Source: Rhizobium chutanense
Lineage (GTDB): Bacteria; Pseudomonadota; Alphaproteobacteria; Rhizobiales; Rhizobiaceae
Direction of reading: 5' to 3'
Length of the DNA: 64,000 bases
NCBI RefSeq assembly: GCF_002531935.1
Contig: NZ_NWSV01000003.1
Coordinates: 124,001-188,000, forward strand
The notes under the pieces were generated by a model that was given only the letters and a program-made list of their open reading frames with translations, made no database searches and had not been told where the DNA came from. Shown piece after piece: positions 56,196 through 64,000 of the stretch. Position 1 is the stretch's first letter. Every line of letters begins with the position of its first letter. Position numbers and translations under genes: made by a program.

Positions 56196-56261
56196 GGTCC
56201 GCTTACCCCGTTCTCAATCGCCGACGGCAATTATATCAGTTTCACGACGGAACTGTGACAG

Positions 56262-56975
56262 TCAATCGGCCGGCTCCGAATTTCCCAATTCATTCAATAC
56301 TTCAGCGGCAAGAGTGCGGGTGATTTTCGTGCCTCGCGACAGGGCCAGCCGGTCAAGCCTTTCGACGATCGTCTGGGCGGCGTTCAGCGACCGCTCCATC
56401 CGGTTGACGATATAGAGCACGAGTTTGTCATCTATATAAAGCTGCCGGTCGGCAAAGAGCTTGACGATCACCTGCGACAACAGCGCCTCGTCGGGCTCGC
56501 CGATCTCGACGACGGTCGCAGCCTTCAGCCGCGAGCGCAGATCGGGCAGCGAAACCGGCCATGACATCGGCCAGAGACGGCTTGTCATCAACAGGCTGGT
56601 GCCGTTTTCGCGTACGCTGTTGATGACGTGGAAGAGCGTGTTGTCGTCGAAGCCGAAACGGTCGGCATCCTCAAATAGAACGGGGCCGTTCGCCGCCGCA
56701 ACGGCGGCATCGGAGCCGACCTTGGGATGAATGATCTCCGCCCCGCTGTGTTCCTTCCAGATGCCGGCCAGATGCGATTTGCCCGAGCCCACCGGGCCGG
56801 CAAGGATAACGACTGGCGACGGCCAGTTCGGCCAGGCGTCGACGATCGAAACCGCCGCAGCGAGACGCTCCGAGATCAGCAGATCGTCGCGCCCGCTGGC
56901 AGCATCGTGCGAAAAGGCGAGCGGCAGCTGCTCTCCGGCCTTGCGCTTCGGATCAGCGTTCTTCACGTCATTCAT
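56262..56975 (-). CDS. hdaA: DnaA regulatory inactivator-like protein HdaA
   Basis: 237 residues, a DnaA-like AAA+ protein without the helix-turn-helix DNA-binding end. Visible: QLPLAFSHD near the N-terminus (the clamp-binding QLPL motif), the P-loop VGSGKSHLAG and FEDADRFGF as Walker B, and a final MERSLNAAQTIVERLD. HdaA works with the beta clamp to inactivate DnaA-ATP and limit re-initiation. The start at 56975 (MNDVKN) overlaps the permease gene by eight bases. The longer frame from 57149 is a shadow of the upstream gene. Confidence 0.9.
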   Translation of the reverse strand: MNDVKNADPKRKAGEQLPLAFSHDAASGRDDLLISERLAAAVSIVDAWPNWPSPVVILAGPVGSGKSHLAGIWKEHSGAEIIHPKVGSDAAVAAANGPVLFEDADRFGFDDNTLFHVINSVRENGTSLLMTSRLWPMSWPVSLPDLRSRLKAATVVEIGEPDEALLSQVIVKLFADRQLYIDDKLVLYIVNRMERSLNAAQTIVERLDRLALSRGTKITRTLAAEVLNELGNSEPAD

Positions 56976-58092
56976 TGGGAACTGATTTCGTCTTCCGGGC
57001 GCGGCCACTGGATGACCCGCCAAAATAAAGATCGCTCTGAAGGTAACGCGAAAGCGCGAAACGAACAAGCACACCGACGGCGGCGGCCGCCGGCACCGCG
57101 ACGAGAAGCCCGACGAAACCGAAGAGCGCGCCAAAGGCAAAAAGCGCAAACATCAGCCAGACCGGATGCAGGCCGACGCTGGAACCGACGAGCTTGGGCT
57201 GCAGGATGTTGCCTTCGAGGAACTGGCCGCTGAAGAAGACGGCGAGCACCAGGCCGATCCAGAAATAATCCGGCCAGAACTGGACGATCGCCACGCCGAC
57301 AGCGAGCACCAGGCCGACCATCGAACCGACATAGGGAATGAAGCTGATCATGCCGGCGAAGAGGCCGATCAGCAGGCCGAAGTTCAGCCCGACCAGGGAC
57401 AGGCCGGCGGCATAATAAATGCCGAGGATGAGGCAAAGCGAGCCCTGACCGCGGATGAAGCCGGCAATCGCCTGGTCGATCTCCTTGGCGATCTGGCGGA
57501 CATCGCTGATGTAATCGCGCGGGATCCACTGATCGACCTTGGAGACCATGCGGTCCCAATCGAGCAGGATATAGAAGGCGACGACCGGGGTGACGACGAG
57601 CAGCGAGATGACGTCGACGATCGCCTTGCCGGAATTCCAGATCTGCGCGAAGAGCCCGGTCAAGAAGCCCATGCCTTCGGAGAGGATGCCGGAGAAATTG
57701 TCCTTGATCGTACCGGCCTGGCTCTTGACCCAGTCCGGCAGCAGCGAATTCTGCGACTGGCTGATGAACTGCTGCAGCTGGCTGATATAACCCGGAAGAC
57801 GCTCGGCGAAGTCGTTGAACTGGCTGACGAGCACGGGAATGAGGATCATCAGCGCCAGCGCAAAGACGATGACGAAGGCGATGAGGATACCGACCGTCGC
57901 CATCATGCGGCTGAGGCCCAGGCGTTCCAGCCGGTCGGCCACGGGATCGAGGAAATAGGCGATCGCCATGCCGGCGATGAACGGCAGGAGGATCGAGCTG
58001 AAGACGTAGAGAAAGGCGATGAAGAAGACGAGCACTGCCAGCCAGAAGAAGATCTGACGTTTGAGACTGTTGCCGCTGACTTGCTGTGGCAT
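56968..58092 (-). CDS. AI-2E family transporter (PerM-like)
   Basis: 374 residues with about eight transmembrane helices and the family signature regions FIAGMAIAYFLDPVADRLER, VDQWIPRDYISDVRQIAKEID, GFIRGQGSLCLILGIYYA and FGALFGFVGLLVAVPAAAA (motifs in part). The substrate is not known; some relatives export AI-2 or act as antiporters. The start at 58092 has GGAGAAGAG before it. First gene of the hdaA-ppk-ppx operon and divergent from purM. Confidence 0.92.
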   Translation of the reverse strand: MPQQVSGNSLKRQIFFWLAVLVFFIAFLYVFSSILLPFIAGMAIAYFLDPVADRLERLGLSRMMATVGILIAFVIVFALALMILIPVLVSQFNDFAERLPGYISQLQQFISQSQNSLLPDWVKSQAGTIKDNFSGILSEGMGFLTGLFAQIWNSGKAIVDVISLLVVTPVVAFYILLDWDRMVSKVDQWIPRDYISDVRQIAKEIDQAIAGFIRGQGSLCLILGIYYAAGLSLVGLNFGLLIGLFAGMISFIPYVGSMVGLVLAVGVAIVQFWPDYFWIGLVLAVFFSGQFLEGNILQPKLVGSSVGLHPVWLMFALFAFGALFGFVGLLVAVPAAAAVGVLVRFALSRYLQSDLYFGGSSSGRARKTKSVPNE

Positions 58093-58337
58093 CTCTTCTC
58101 CGCTGATCGCTTTCCGCCGCCAAACGCCGCATCCGAACCGAAGCGGCCATTCAGCACATAGGATGCAGGCGCAAAGATGGTCAACCCTGTCGCGGCAAAT
58201 CCCGGAAAGCCTGCGAGAAGACGCGGGAAATTGGGGGCTTTTGCCATGCAGCGCTTGCATAAACGCCCCTGTCATGCAATTGCGACCGGCAGATGACGCG
58301 GCGCGTCTGCCGCCTGAAATAGCCATCGGAGACCAGC

Positions 58338-59411
58338 ATGAGCCAGTCTGGGAAAAACGGCCTGACCTACAGCGACGCGGGCGTCGACATCGATGCCGGC
58401 AACCTGCTCGTCGAGAAGATCAAACCGGCGGTGCGCTCGACCCGGCGTCCCGGCGCCGACGGCGAGATCGGCGGCTTCGGCGGTCTCTTCGATCTCAAGG
58501 CCGCGGGCTTTACCGATCCGGTTCTGGTCGCCGCCAATGACGGCGTCGGGACCAAGCTGAAGATCGCCATCGATGCCGATTATCACGACACTGTCGGCAT
58601 CGACCTCGTCGCCATGTGCGTCAACGATCTCGTGGTCCAGGGCGCCGAGCCGCTGTTCTTCCTCGATTATTTCGCGACCGGCAAACTCGACCCCGACCAG
58701 GGTGCGGCGATCGTCGGCGGCATCGCCGCCGGCTGCCGCGAGGCCGGCTGCGCATTGATTGGCGGCGAGACCGCCGAAATGCCCGGCATGTATTCCTCCG
58801 GCGATTACGATCTCGCCGGTTTTGCCGTCGGTGCTGCCGAACGCGGCAAGCTGCTGCCCTCAGGCGATATCGCCGAGGGCGACGTGATCCTCGGCCTTGC
58901 CTCCTCCGGCGTCCATTCCAACGGTTTCTCGCTGGTGCGCAAGATCGTCGAACTCTCCGGCCTCGGCTGGGATGCGCCGGCACCCTTCGCCGAAGGCAAG
59001 AAGCTCGGCGAAGCGCTGCTCGAGCCGACCCGCATCTATGTGAAGCCGCTCCTCAAGGCGATCCGCGAGACCGGTGCGCTGAAGGCGCTCGCCCATATCA
59101 CCGGCGGCGGCTTCCCGGAGAATATTCCGCGCGTGCTGCCGAAGCAGCTGGCTGCCGAGATCGATCTCGATGCCGTCAAGGTGCCGCCAGTGTTTTCGTG
59201 GCTCGCCAAATCCGGCGGCGTCGAGGCGAAAGAAATGCTGCGCACCTTCAACTGCGGCGTCGGCATGATCGTCGTCGTCGCTGACGAGAATGTCGCGGCG
59301 GTTTCCGCGGCACTGGAAGCCGAAGGCGAAAAGGTCATCACCCTCGGCCGGATGATCGCCCGCGACGAAGGTGCTGCCGGTACGGTCTACAAGGGCACGC
59401 TTGCCCTATGA
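58338..59411 (+). CDS. purM: Phosphoribosylformylglycinamidine cyclo-ligase
   Basis: 357 residues. It makes AIR from FGAM and ATP (purine synthesis step 5). Motifs: [40 protein letters not shown] and [14 protein letters not shown] precedes the start. It overlaps purN by four bases (ATGA). Confidence 0.97.
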   Translation: MSQSGKNGLTYSDAGVDIDAGNLLVEKIKPAVRSTRRPGADGEIGGFGGLFDLKAAGFTDPVLVAANDGVGTKLKIAIDADYHDTVGIDLVAMCVNDLVVQGAEPLFFLDYFATGKLDPDQGAAIVGGIAAGCREAGCALIGGETAEMPGMYSSGDYDLAGFAVGAAERGKLLPSGDIAEGDVILGLASSGVHSNGFSLVRKIVELSGLGWDAPAPFAEGKKLGEALLEPTRIYVKPLLKAIRETGALKALAHITGGGFPENIPRVLPKQLAAEIDLDAVKVPPVFSWLAKSGGVEAKEMLRTFNCGVGMIVVVADENVAAVSAALEAEGEKVITLGRMIARDEGAAGTVYKGTLAL

Positions 59412-60079
59412 GCACGCCGCGCAAACGCGTCGTCGTCTTCATATCAGGCAGCGGCTCCAACATGATGGCGCTGGTTGCGGCGGCCAAGGCCGCCGACTAT
59501 CCGGCCGAGATCGTCGGCGTGATCTCCGACAAGGCGGAGGCCGGAGGGCTTGCCAAGGCAGCCGCCGAAGGCATCGCCACCTTCGCCTTCCCCCGCAAGG
59601 ACTATGCCAGCAAGGAGGCACATGAGGCGGCGATCTTTTCCGCACTCGACACGCTTTCGCCCGACATTCTCTGCCTGGCCGGCTACATGCGGCTGCTGAC
59701 TGCGACCTTCATCCAGCGTTACGAAGGCCGGATGCTCAACATCCACCCTTCCCTGCTGCCGCTGTTTCCAGGCCTGCATACCCATCAGCGCGCGCTCGAC
59801 GCCGGCATGCGCATCGCCGGCTGTACCGTGCATTTCGTCACCGAAGCCATGGACGAAGGGCCGACGATCGGCCAGGCCGCCGTCCCCGTTCTCTCCGGCG
59901 ACACGGCCGAAAGCCTTGCCGCGCGCGTACTTACCGTCGAACATCAGATCTATCCGCAGGCGCTGCGGCTCATTGCCGAGGGCCGGGTGACGATGGACGG
60001 TGGCAAGGCGGTGGGTGCTGAGGCTTCGATTGCCGCGCCCAAGGCTCAGCTGATTTCTATGATCGGCGACCGGGCTTAA
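59408..60079 (+). CDS. purN: Phosphoribosylglycinamide formyltransferase
   Basis: 223 residues. It transfers a formyl group from 10-formyl-THF to GAR (purine step 3). Motifs: [12 protein letters not shown] at the phosphate site, and the catalytic Asn/His/Asp in [16 protein letters not shown] and MDEGPTIGQ. Translationally coupled to purM. Confidence 0.97.
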   Translation: MSTPRKRVVVFISGSGSNMMALVAAAKAADYPAEIVGVISDKAEAGGLAKAAAEGIATFAFPRKDYASKEAHEAAIFSALDTLSPDILCLAGYMRLLTATFIQRYEGRMLNIHPSLLPLFPGLHTHQRALDAGMRIAGCTVHFVTEAMDEGPTIGQAAVPVLSGDTAESLAARVLTVEHQIYPQALRLIAEGRVTMDGGKAVGAEASIAAPKAQLISMIGDRA

Positions 60080-60110
60080 GCGCGTTGCTGCGCGGCGCGA
60101 ATGGCCGCCC

Positions 60111-60243
60111 CTCATCCGGCTGCCGCCACCTTCTCCCCGTAAACGGGGCGAAGGGACCAAGCCGCAACCTCTCCGTTTCCACCTCGCTCTCGCAGGGCAC
60201 GTCCCCTCGCCCCGTTTACGGGGAGAGGGTTAGGGTGAGGGGC
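60111..60243. repeat. Palindromic mosaic repeat (RIME-like), copy 2
   Basis: It opens with CCCTCATCCGGCTGCCGCCA, then has the palindromic pair TCTCCCCGTAAACGGGGCGA and CCCCTCGCCCCGTTTACGGG, and ends GAGGGTTAGGGTGAGGGGC. It shares both ends with copy 1 at 13356-13527 but retains the left CCCCGTAAACGGGG arm that copy 1 lacks. It lies between convergent purN and phnM. Confidence 0.8.
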
Positions 60244-60276
60244 AAATCAACGAACCGCAGCCTTGGGCGACCGCGC

Positions 60277-61446
60277 TTAAGCCGCCAGCGCCCGCAGCGG
60301 GTGCAGCGTGCCGTCGCTGTAGACGAAGCGGCCGGCGCGGAAGGTGGCGCGGATGCGGTTGATGTTGCCCGGCTCGACCACGACCAGATCGGCGCGCTGG
60401 CCGAGGGCGATTTCGCCGCGATCCGTAAGACCGGCGGAGCGGGCGGCATTGCCGGTCGCCATGGCGACGGCGGCCGGTAGGCCACCTTCCACCATGTCGG
60501 CGAGCTTGACGATGCCGGGCACGAAGGCGGCCGGATGATAATCGGCGGCGATGACGCTGAGCAGGCCGGCCTTGGCGGCGTCCAGCGCGCTAAGATTGCC
60601 GGACATCGACTGGCCGCGCAGCGCATTCGGGGCGCCCATCAGCGTCCAGAGGCCACGGCGGCGCGCCTCTTCGGCCGCCGGTGCCGTGACCGGAAACTCG
60701 CTGATGGTGACGCCGAGGTCGTGCATCTCGGCGACTTTTTCGACGCTGTCGTCGTCATGCGAGGCAAGCGACAGCTTATGCTTCAGCGACAGCGCAACGA
60801 TCTCTCGCAGCTTGGCGTCGATTTCAGGGTTGTTGCGCATGGCGATGCGCTTGGCGACGATCTCGGCCGCCATGTCCTCGGAGATGGCGCGGCGCTCGGA
60901 AATGCTGAGGATGTAACTTTGAAGATTGTTGTACTGGCCCTGGCCCGGTGTGTGGTCGGTGAGCGAGACCATGTCGATCTGAGCGGCATTCAGCAGGCGC
61001 TCGAGGGCGGCGGCGGCGCCGACATTGGTGATTTCGTAGCGGGCATGGACGCGGTGATCGATCAAGAGATCGTCGCGCAGGCGGTTGATGCCCTCGATCA
61101 CCGCCGAGGTCGTCTCCAGCGAGCGGACGTGGCCGTAGACGCTTTCGGTGGCGAAGGAGACCGCGGCAAAGGCCGTGGTGACGCCGGCGGCGGCAAGTTT
61201 CTTGTCGAGTTCGTGGATGCCGAAATCGATCGGCATCGTCGCGTTCGGCCGCGGCGCGATCTCGCGTTCGATCATGTCGCCGTGCAGGTCGACAAACCCC
61301 GGCATCAACAGCCGCCCGCCGCCATCGATGGCGGCACCCGCGACCAACTCCGGCCGGATCTCGGCGATGACGCCATCCTCAACACGTAGGGAAGCTTCAC
61401 TCACCACCTCGTTGGGGAGAACGAGGGTGAAATTGCTGAGCCACAT
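60277..61446 (-). CDS. phnM: Alpha-D-ribose 1-methylphosphonate 5-triphosphate diphosphatase
   Basis: 389 residues. An amidohydrolase with MPGFVDLHGDMIEREIAPRPN, the family metal site, then VTTAFAAVSFATES, DHTPGQGQYNN, SLASHDDDSVEKV and LSVIAADYHPAAFV. PhnM acts in phosphonate C-P bond cleavage, removing diphosphate before the lyase step. No other phn gene is visible here, so it is separate from any C-P lyase operon. The start at 61446 (MWLSNFTL) has AGGAGAAAG before it. Confidence 0.92.
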   Translation of the reverse strand: MWLSNFTLVLPNEVVSEASLRVEDGVIAEIRPELVAGAAIDGGGRLLMPGFVDLHGDMIEREIAPRPNATMPIDFGIHELDKKLAAAGVTTAFAAVSFATESVYGHVRSLETTSAVIEGINRLRDDLLIDHRVHARYEITNVGAAAALERLLNAAQIDMVSLTDHTPGQGQYNNLQSYILSISERRAISEDMAAEIVAKRIAMRNNPEIDAKLREIVALSLKHKLSLASHDDDSVEKVAEMHDLGVTISEFPVTAPAAEEARRRGLWTLMGAPNALRGQSMSGNLSALDAAKAGLLSVIAADYHPAAFVPGIVKLADMVEGGLPAAVAMATGNAARSAGLTDRGEIALGQRADLVVVEPGNINRIRATFRAGRFVYSDGTLHPLRALAA

Positions 61447-61592
61447 GGGCTTTCTCCTGACCGCATCGATGATTGACAGACCGCAGCGGATAGAACCGCT
61501 TCGTGACAAACGTATGAAATTTCAAACGCCACAACCGCGATAGCGAAACCGTCTTCGGCCCAACCCAGCGGCTTGCCCAGACCGCTCATCCG

Positions 61593-62183
61593 CTAGCGAA
61601 GTTTATTTCTGTTCAACACAGCCCATTGCAGCAGCATGATCGTCTTGGCGTCGAAGATCTCGCCGGTTTCGATCATCCGGGTGGCCTCGTCGAGCGGGAT
61701 TTCCAGGACCTCGATATCCTCGTGCTCCTCGTCCAGGCCGCCGCCTTCGGCGACGCGGTCGGCGATGTCGATCAGCGAGACGAAGAAGTGGACGACTTCG
61801 GCAAAGGCGCCCGGCGACGTGTAGCATTTGAACAAGAAGCGCGCATCGCGCAGCTGGTAACCGGTTTCTTCCATCGCCTCGCGGCGGATCGCCTGTTCCG
61901 GATGATCGTCGTCGAGAAGGCCGGCCGGCACCTCGACTATCCAGGCGGGATCGCCATTAAGATGCACGGCAAGCCGGAACTGGCGAACGAGAACGACGAG
62001 GTCGCGTGTCGGATCGTAAAGCAGGATGCAGGCGGCCGGCGTGCGGTGATAGACCTCCCGCTTCAGGCGCTGGGTCGCGCCCTTGCGGTCGATATAGTCG
62101 AGCAGATAGCTGCTCAACCGCGTCCAGCCATTCGACAGCGTTTCCTCGCTGACGATCTTCACGCGTGATTTCGGCTGCATCAT
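61593..62183 (-). CDS. nudK: NudK-like Nudix hydrolase (GDP-mannose pyrophosphatase type)
   Basis: 196 residues. The Nudix box reads PAGLLDDDHPEQAIRREAME + ETGY; the G-to-REAMEE spacing with an Asp in place of the first Glu is the NudK form. Upstream it has LVRQFRLAVHLNG, the 'VRQFR' block of ADP-sugar/GDP-mannose hydrolases. A downstream acidic motif DEEHEDIEVLEIPLDEA follows. Substrates are probably sugar nucleotides. The start overlaps the oxidoreductase stop, so the two are coupled. Confidence 0.88.
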   Translation of the reverse strand: MMQPKSRVKIVSEETLSNGWTRLSSYLLDYIDRKGATQRLKREVYHRTPAACILLYDPTRDLVVLVRQFRLAVHLNGDPAWIVEVPAGLLDDDHPEQAIRREAMEETGYQLRDARFLFKCYTSPGAFAEVVHFFVSLIDIADRVAEGGGLDEEHEDIEVLEIPLDEATRMIETGEIFDAKTIMLLQWAVLNRNKLR

Positions 62184-64000
62184 ATTGCGTCCTTGCGAAG
62201 CCAGACCTTGTTGTCGTGAACGGCCGCCCCGCCATAGGGCGCGACCGGGTCGGCGCCGGTCAAGACGTTGATACCCTCGCCGTCGACATGCGCCTTATTC
62301 GGCCAGAGGCCCTCGGCGATCAGCACACCCGATTTCACTTCGGTGGTGATGCGGGCGTGGATGCGCAGGTCGCCGCGGCTGTTGCCGATGCGGACAAGGT
62401 CTCCATGGGCGATGCCGCCGGCTTCGGCGTCGGCCGGATTGATCATCACCTCGGGCCGGCCTTCCTTCTGGCGGGAGGTCTTGGTCTCGGAGAAGCTCGA
62501 ATTCAGGAAGTTGCGCGCAGGCGACGTGGCCAGGCGGAAAGGATGCTCGGGATCCGCCACTTCGATGACATCGACCTGATCGGGGAAGGCCGGCAGTTCG
62601 GCATGCGGCCCGAGCACGCCGATCGCCGCCGGCGGCTTGTTCGGCGCCGGCTGATTGATCCAGTCCGGGCGGAAATGGAACTTGCCATCGGGATGGGCAA
62701 AGCCGTTCAGGAAATGTGCGTCATCGAAAGCCGGCTGGCGATCGAACCATTTATGCTCGAGGAAATGCTCGTAATCCGGCAAGCCGCTCGCTTCGAGCAC
62801 GCGGTCGACCATCTCGCGGGCGGTGAAGCCGAAGCCGGGCCGATCGGCGACGCCGAGGCGTTTGGCCAGTTCCTCGATGACGAAGAGATTGCTGCGCACG
62901 CTTGGCGGCGGTTCGACTAGTTTCGGTCCCAGCAGGATGTGGTTCTGGCCGCCGGCGCGGTAGATGTCGTCGTGCTCGACGAACATCGTCGCGGGAAGGA
63001 CGATGTCGGCGATGTCGGCCGTCTCGGTCATGAACTGCTCGTGGACGGCGACGAAGAGATCGTCGCGGGCGAAGCCGCGTCTGACGAGGCGCTGCTCGGG
63101 AGCGATATTGGCGGGATTGGTGTTCTGGATCAGCATGGCCGTCACCGGACCGCGATGGCGCAGCGCCACTGCATCACCGGTCAGCACCCGGCCGATCTGC
63201 GACTGGTCGAGCATGCGAATATCGGCATCCTTCATCGACCGGCCGGTCAATTCCGCATTGTTCATGCGGAAGATATCGGTATTCGAATGGAAGGCGCCGC
63301 CGCCCTCATATTGCCAGGAACCGAGAACGGTGGCGATCGAGGCGGCCGCGTGCATGGCGACCGCGCCGTTGCGTTGGCGGGTGAAGCCGTAGCCGAGACG
63401 GAAGAAGGTCTTTTTCGTCGTGCCGACGAGGCGCGCGAAGGCTTCGATCTCCTCGACCGAAAGGCCGGTGATGGCAGCGGCCCATTGCGGCGTCTTCGTC
63501 TTCAGATGCGCTTCGAGACCTTCGGGATCGTCGGCGTATTTCGCCATATAGTCCCGATCGGCGTAACCGTCGCGGAAGGCGACATGCATGACGGCGCAGG
63601 CAAGTGCGGCGTCGGTGCCGGGTTTGACGATCAGGGCCATATCGGCCTGCTTCATCGTCGGGTTGTCGTAGATGTCGATGACGACGATCTTCGCGCCGCG
63701 TTCCTTGCGGGACTTGATGGCGTGGGTCATCACGTTGACCTGGGTGGAGACCGCATTGGTGCCCCAGATCACGACGCAGTCGGTGCGGCCCATCTCGCGC
63801 GGATCCGGCCCGCGCAGCACACCGGTCGCCACGGTGAAGCCGGTCCAGGCGGGGTTGGTGCAGATCGAGGAGAAGAAGCCGGAATAACGCTTGGCATGAC
63901 GCAGGCGATCGATCGAGTCGCGCTGCACCCAGCCCATGGTGCCGGCGTAGAAATAGGGCCAGATCGCCTCGCTGCCGTCCTTCGCCTCGGCCTGCACGAA
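62180..64000 (-). CDS. Molybdopterin-containing oxidoreductase (partial, N-terminus outside window)
   Basis: At least 606 codons open to the right edge. It shows the MGD-binding core: ICTNPAWTGF, VVIWGTNAVSTQVN, VVIDIYDNPT, GGGAFHSNTDIF, IQNTNPANIAPEQ, VLPATMFVEHDD and the molydopterin-dinucleotide domain near the end (EVMINPADAEAGGIAHGDLV). The N-terminal Fe-S region, if any, is outside. The substrate is unknown; such cytosolic or periplasmic enzymes are often annotated as formate dehydrogenase- or nitrate reductase-like. Confidence 0.88.
   Translation of the reverse strand, partial: FVQAEAKDGSEAIWPYFYAGTMGWVQRDSIDRLRHAKRYSGFFSSICTNPAWTGFTVATGVLRGPDPREMGRTDCVVIWGTNAVSTQVNVMTHAIKSRKERGAKIVVIDIYDNPTMKQADMALIVKPGTDAALACAVMHVAFRDGYADRDYMAKYADDPEGLEAHLKTKTPQWAAAITGLSVEEIEAFARLVGTTKKTFFRLGYGFTRQRNGAVAMHAAASIATVLGSWQYEGGGAFHSNTDIFRMNNAELTGRSMKDADIRMLDQSQIGRVLTGDAVALRHRGPVTAMLIQNTNPANIAPEQRLVRRGFARDDLFVAVHEQFMTETADIADIVLPATMFVEHDDIYRAGGQNHILLGPKLVEPPPSVRSNLFVIEELAKRLGVADRPGFGFTAREMVDRVLEASGLPDYEHFLEHKWFDRQPAFDDAHFLNGFAHPDGKFHFRPDWINQPAPNKPPAAIGVLGPHAELPAFPDQVDVIEVADPEHPFRLATSPARNFLNSSFSETKTSRQKEGRPEVMINPADAEAGGIAHGDLVRIGNSRGDLRIHARITTEVKSGVLIAEGLWPNKAHVDGEGINVLTGADPVAPYGGAAVHDNKVWLRKDAI

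Noticed and set aside
54222..56258. Plus-strand open frame opposite ppk
   Set aside because: Antisense shadow; no recognisable motif.
1..64000. CRISPR arrays, rRNA or tRNA genes
   Set aside because: No regularly spaced repeats and no cloverleaf-like or rRNA sequence were recognised by eye; a tRNA scan program would be needed to exclude a degenerate tRNA.

Overview
The window is a high-GC chromosomal segment from a Rhizobium-like alphaproteobacterium, most likely the R. etli/R. leguminosarum group. This rests on gene content and order: a bcsN-bcsA-bcsB cellulose locus, the plsX-fabH-ihfA-MerR cluster, glyA-nrdR-ribD-ribE, the ldtR/L,D-transpeptidase pair, ppk-ppx-hdaA, a hemB with a magnesium-type active site, and intergenic palindromic mosaic repeats typical of rhizobia. 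Nothing here fixes the species. Most genes are ordinary core genes. No tRNA, rRNA or CRISPR array was seen.

Layout. 1-5057 (minus strand): cellulose synthesis, bcsN > bcsA > bcsB, with bcsB running off the left edge. 5384-8003: a small secreted DUF1236 protein, a hybrid histidine kinase and a divergently transcribed single-domain response regulator. 8117-12488 (minus strand): a tight cluster encoding a cytochrome bc1 chaperone, a DUF177 protein, PlsX, FabH, IHF-alpha and a MerR regulator. 12733-15681: BamE-like lipoprotein convergent with the proton-pumping pyrophosphatase HppA. 15879-16820: ribH-nusB. 17166-25517: a plus-strand accessory block (small secreted protein, cupin, GNAT, an AT-rich unknown, a large glycosyltransferase-like protein and rfbC-rfbB-rfbD-rfbA for dTDP-L-rhamnose). 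It sits between ribH and the other riboflavin genes. 25535-29064 (minus): glyA-nrdR-ribD-ribE. 29281-35444: an L,D-transpeptidase and its MarR-type regulator ldtR, separated by a ~3.9 kb decayed integrative element. That element has an integrase remnant, a frameshifted MltR-like gene, a Rap1a-type immunity protein and duplicated ldtR 3' ends at its borders. 35573-40668: DUF6163 protein, hemB, RDD protein, arginyltransferase-family protein, DMT transporter, an AbrB/Doc toxin-antitoxin pair and an AHSA1/SRPBCC protein. 40889-52180: parC, a periplasmic unknown, aspS, a Tat-exported multicopper oxidase, rnd, a membrane class III cyclase and a phytase-like secreted esterase. 52459-58092 (minus): AI-2E family permease > hdaA > ppk > ppx. 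58338-60079: purM-purN. 60277-64000 (minus): phnM, a NudK-like Nudix hydrolase and a partial molybdopterin oxidoreductase.

The most informative parts are the degenerate element inserted at the 3' end of ldtR, the rhamnose block splitting the riboflavin genes, and three kinds of palindromic repeat in intergenic spaces. No clearly new multi-gene system stands out. The best candidates for new biology are the AT-rich unknown plus the large two-domain protein beside the rhamnose genes, and the small genes inside the decayed element.
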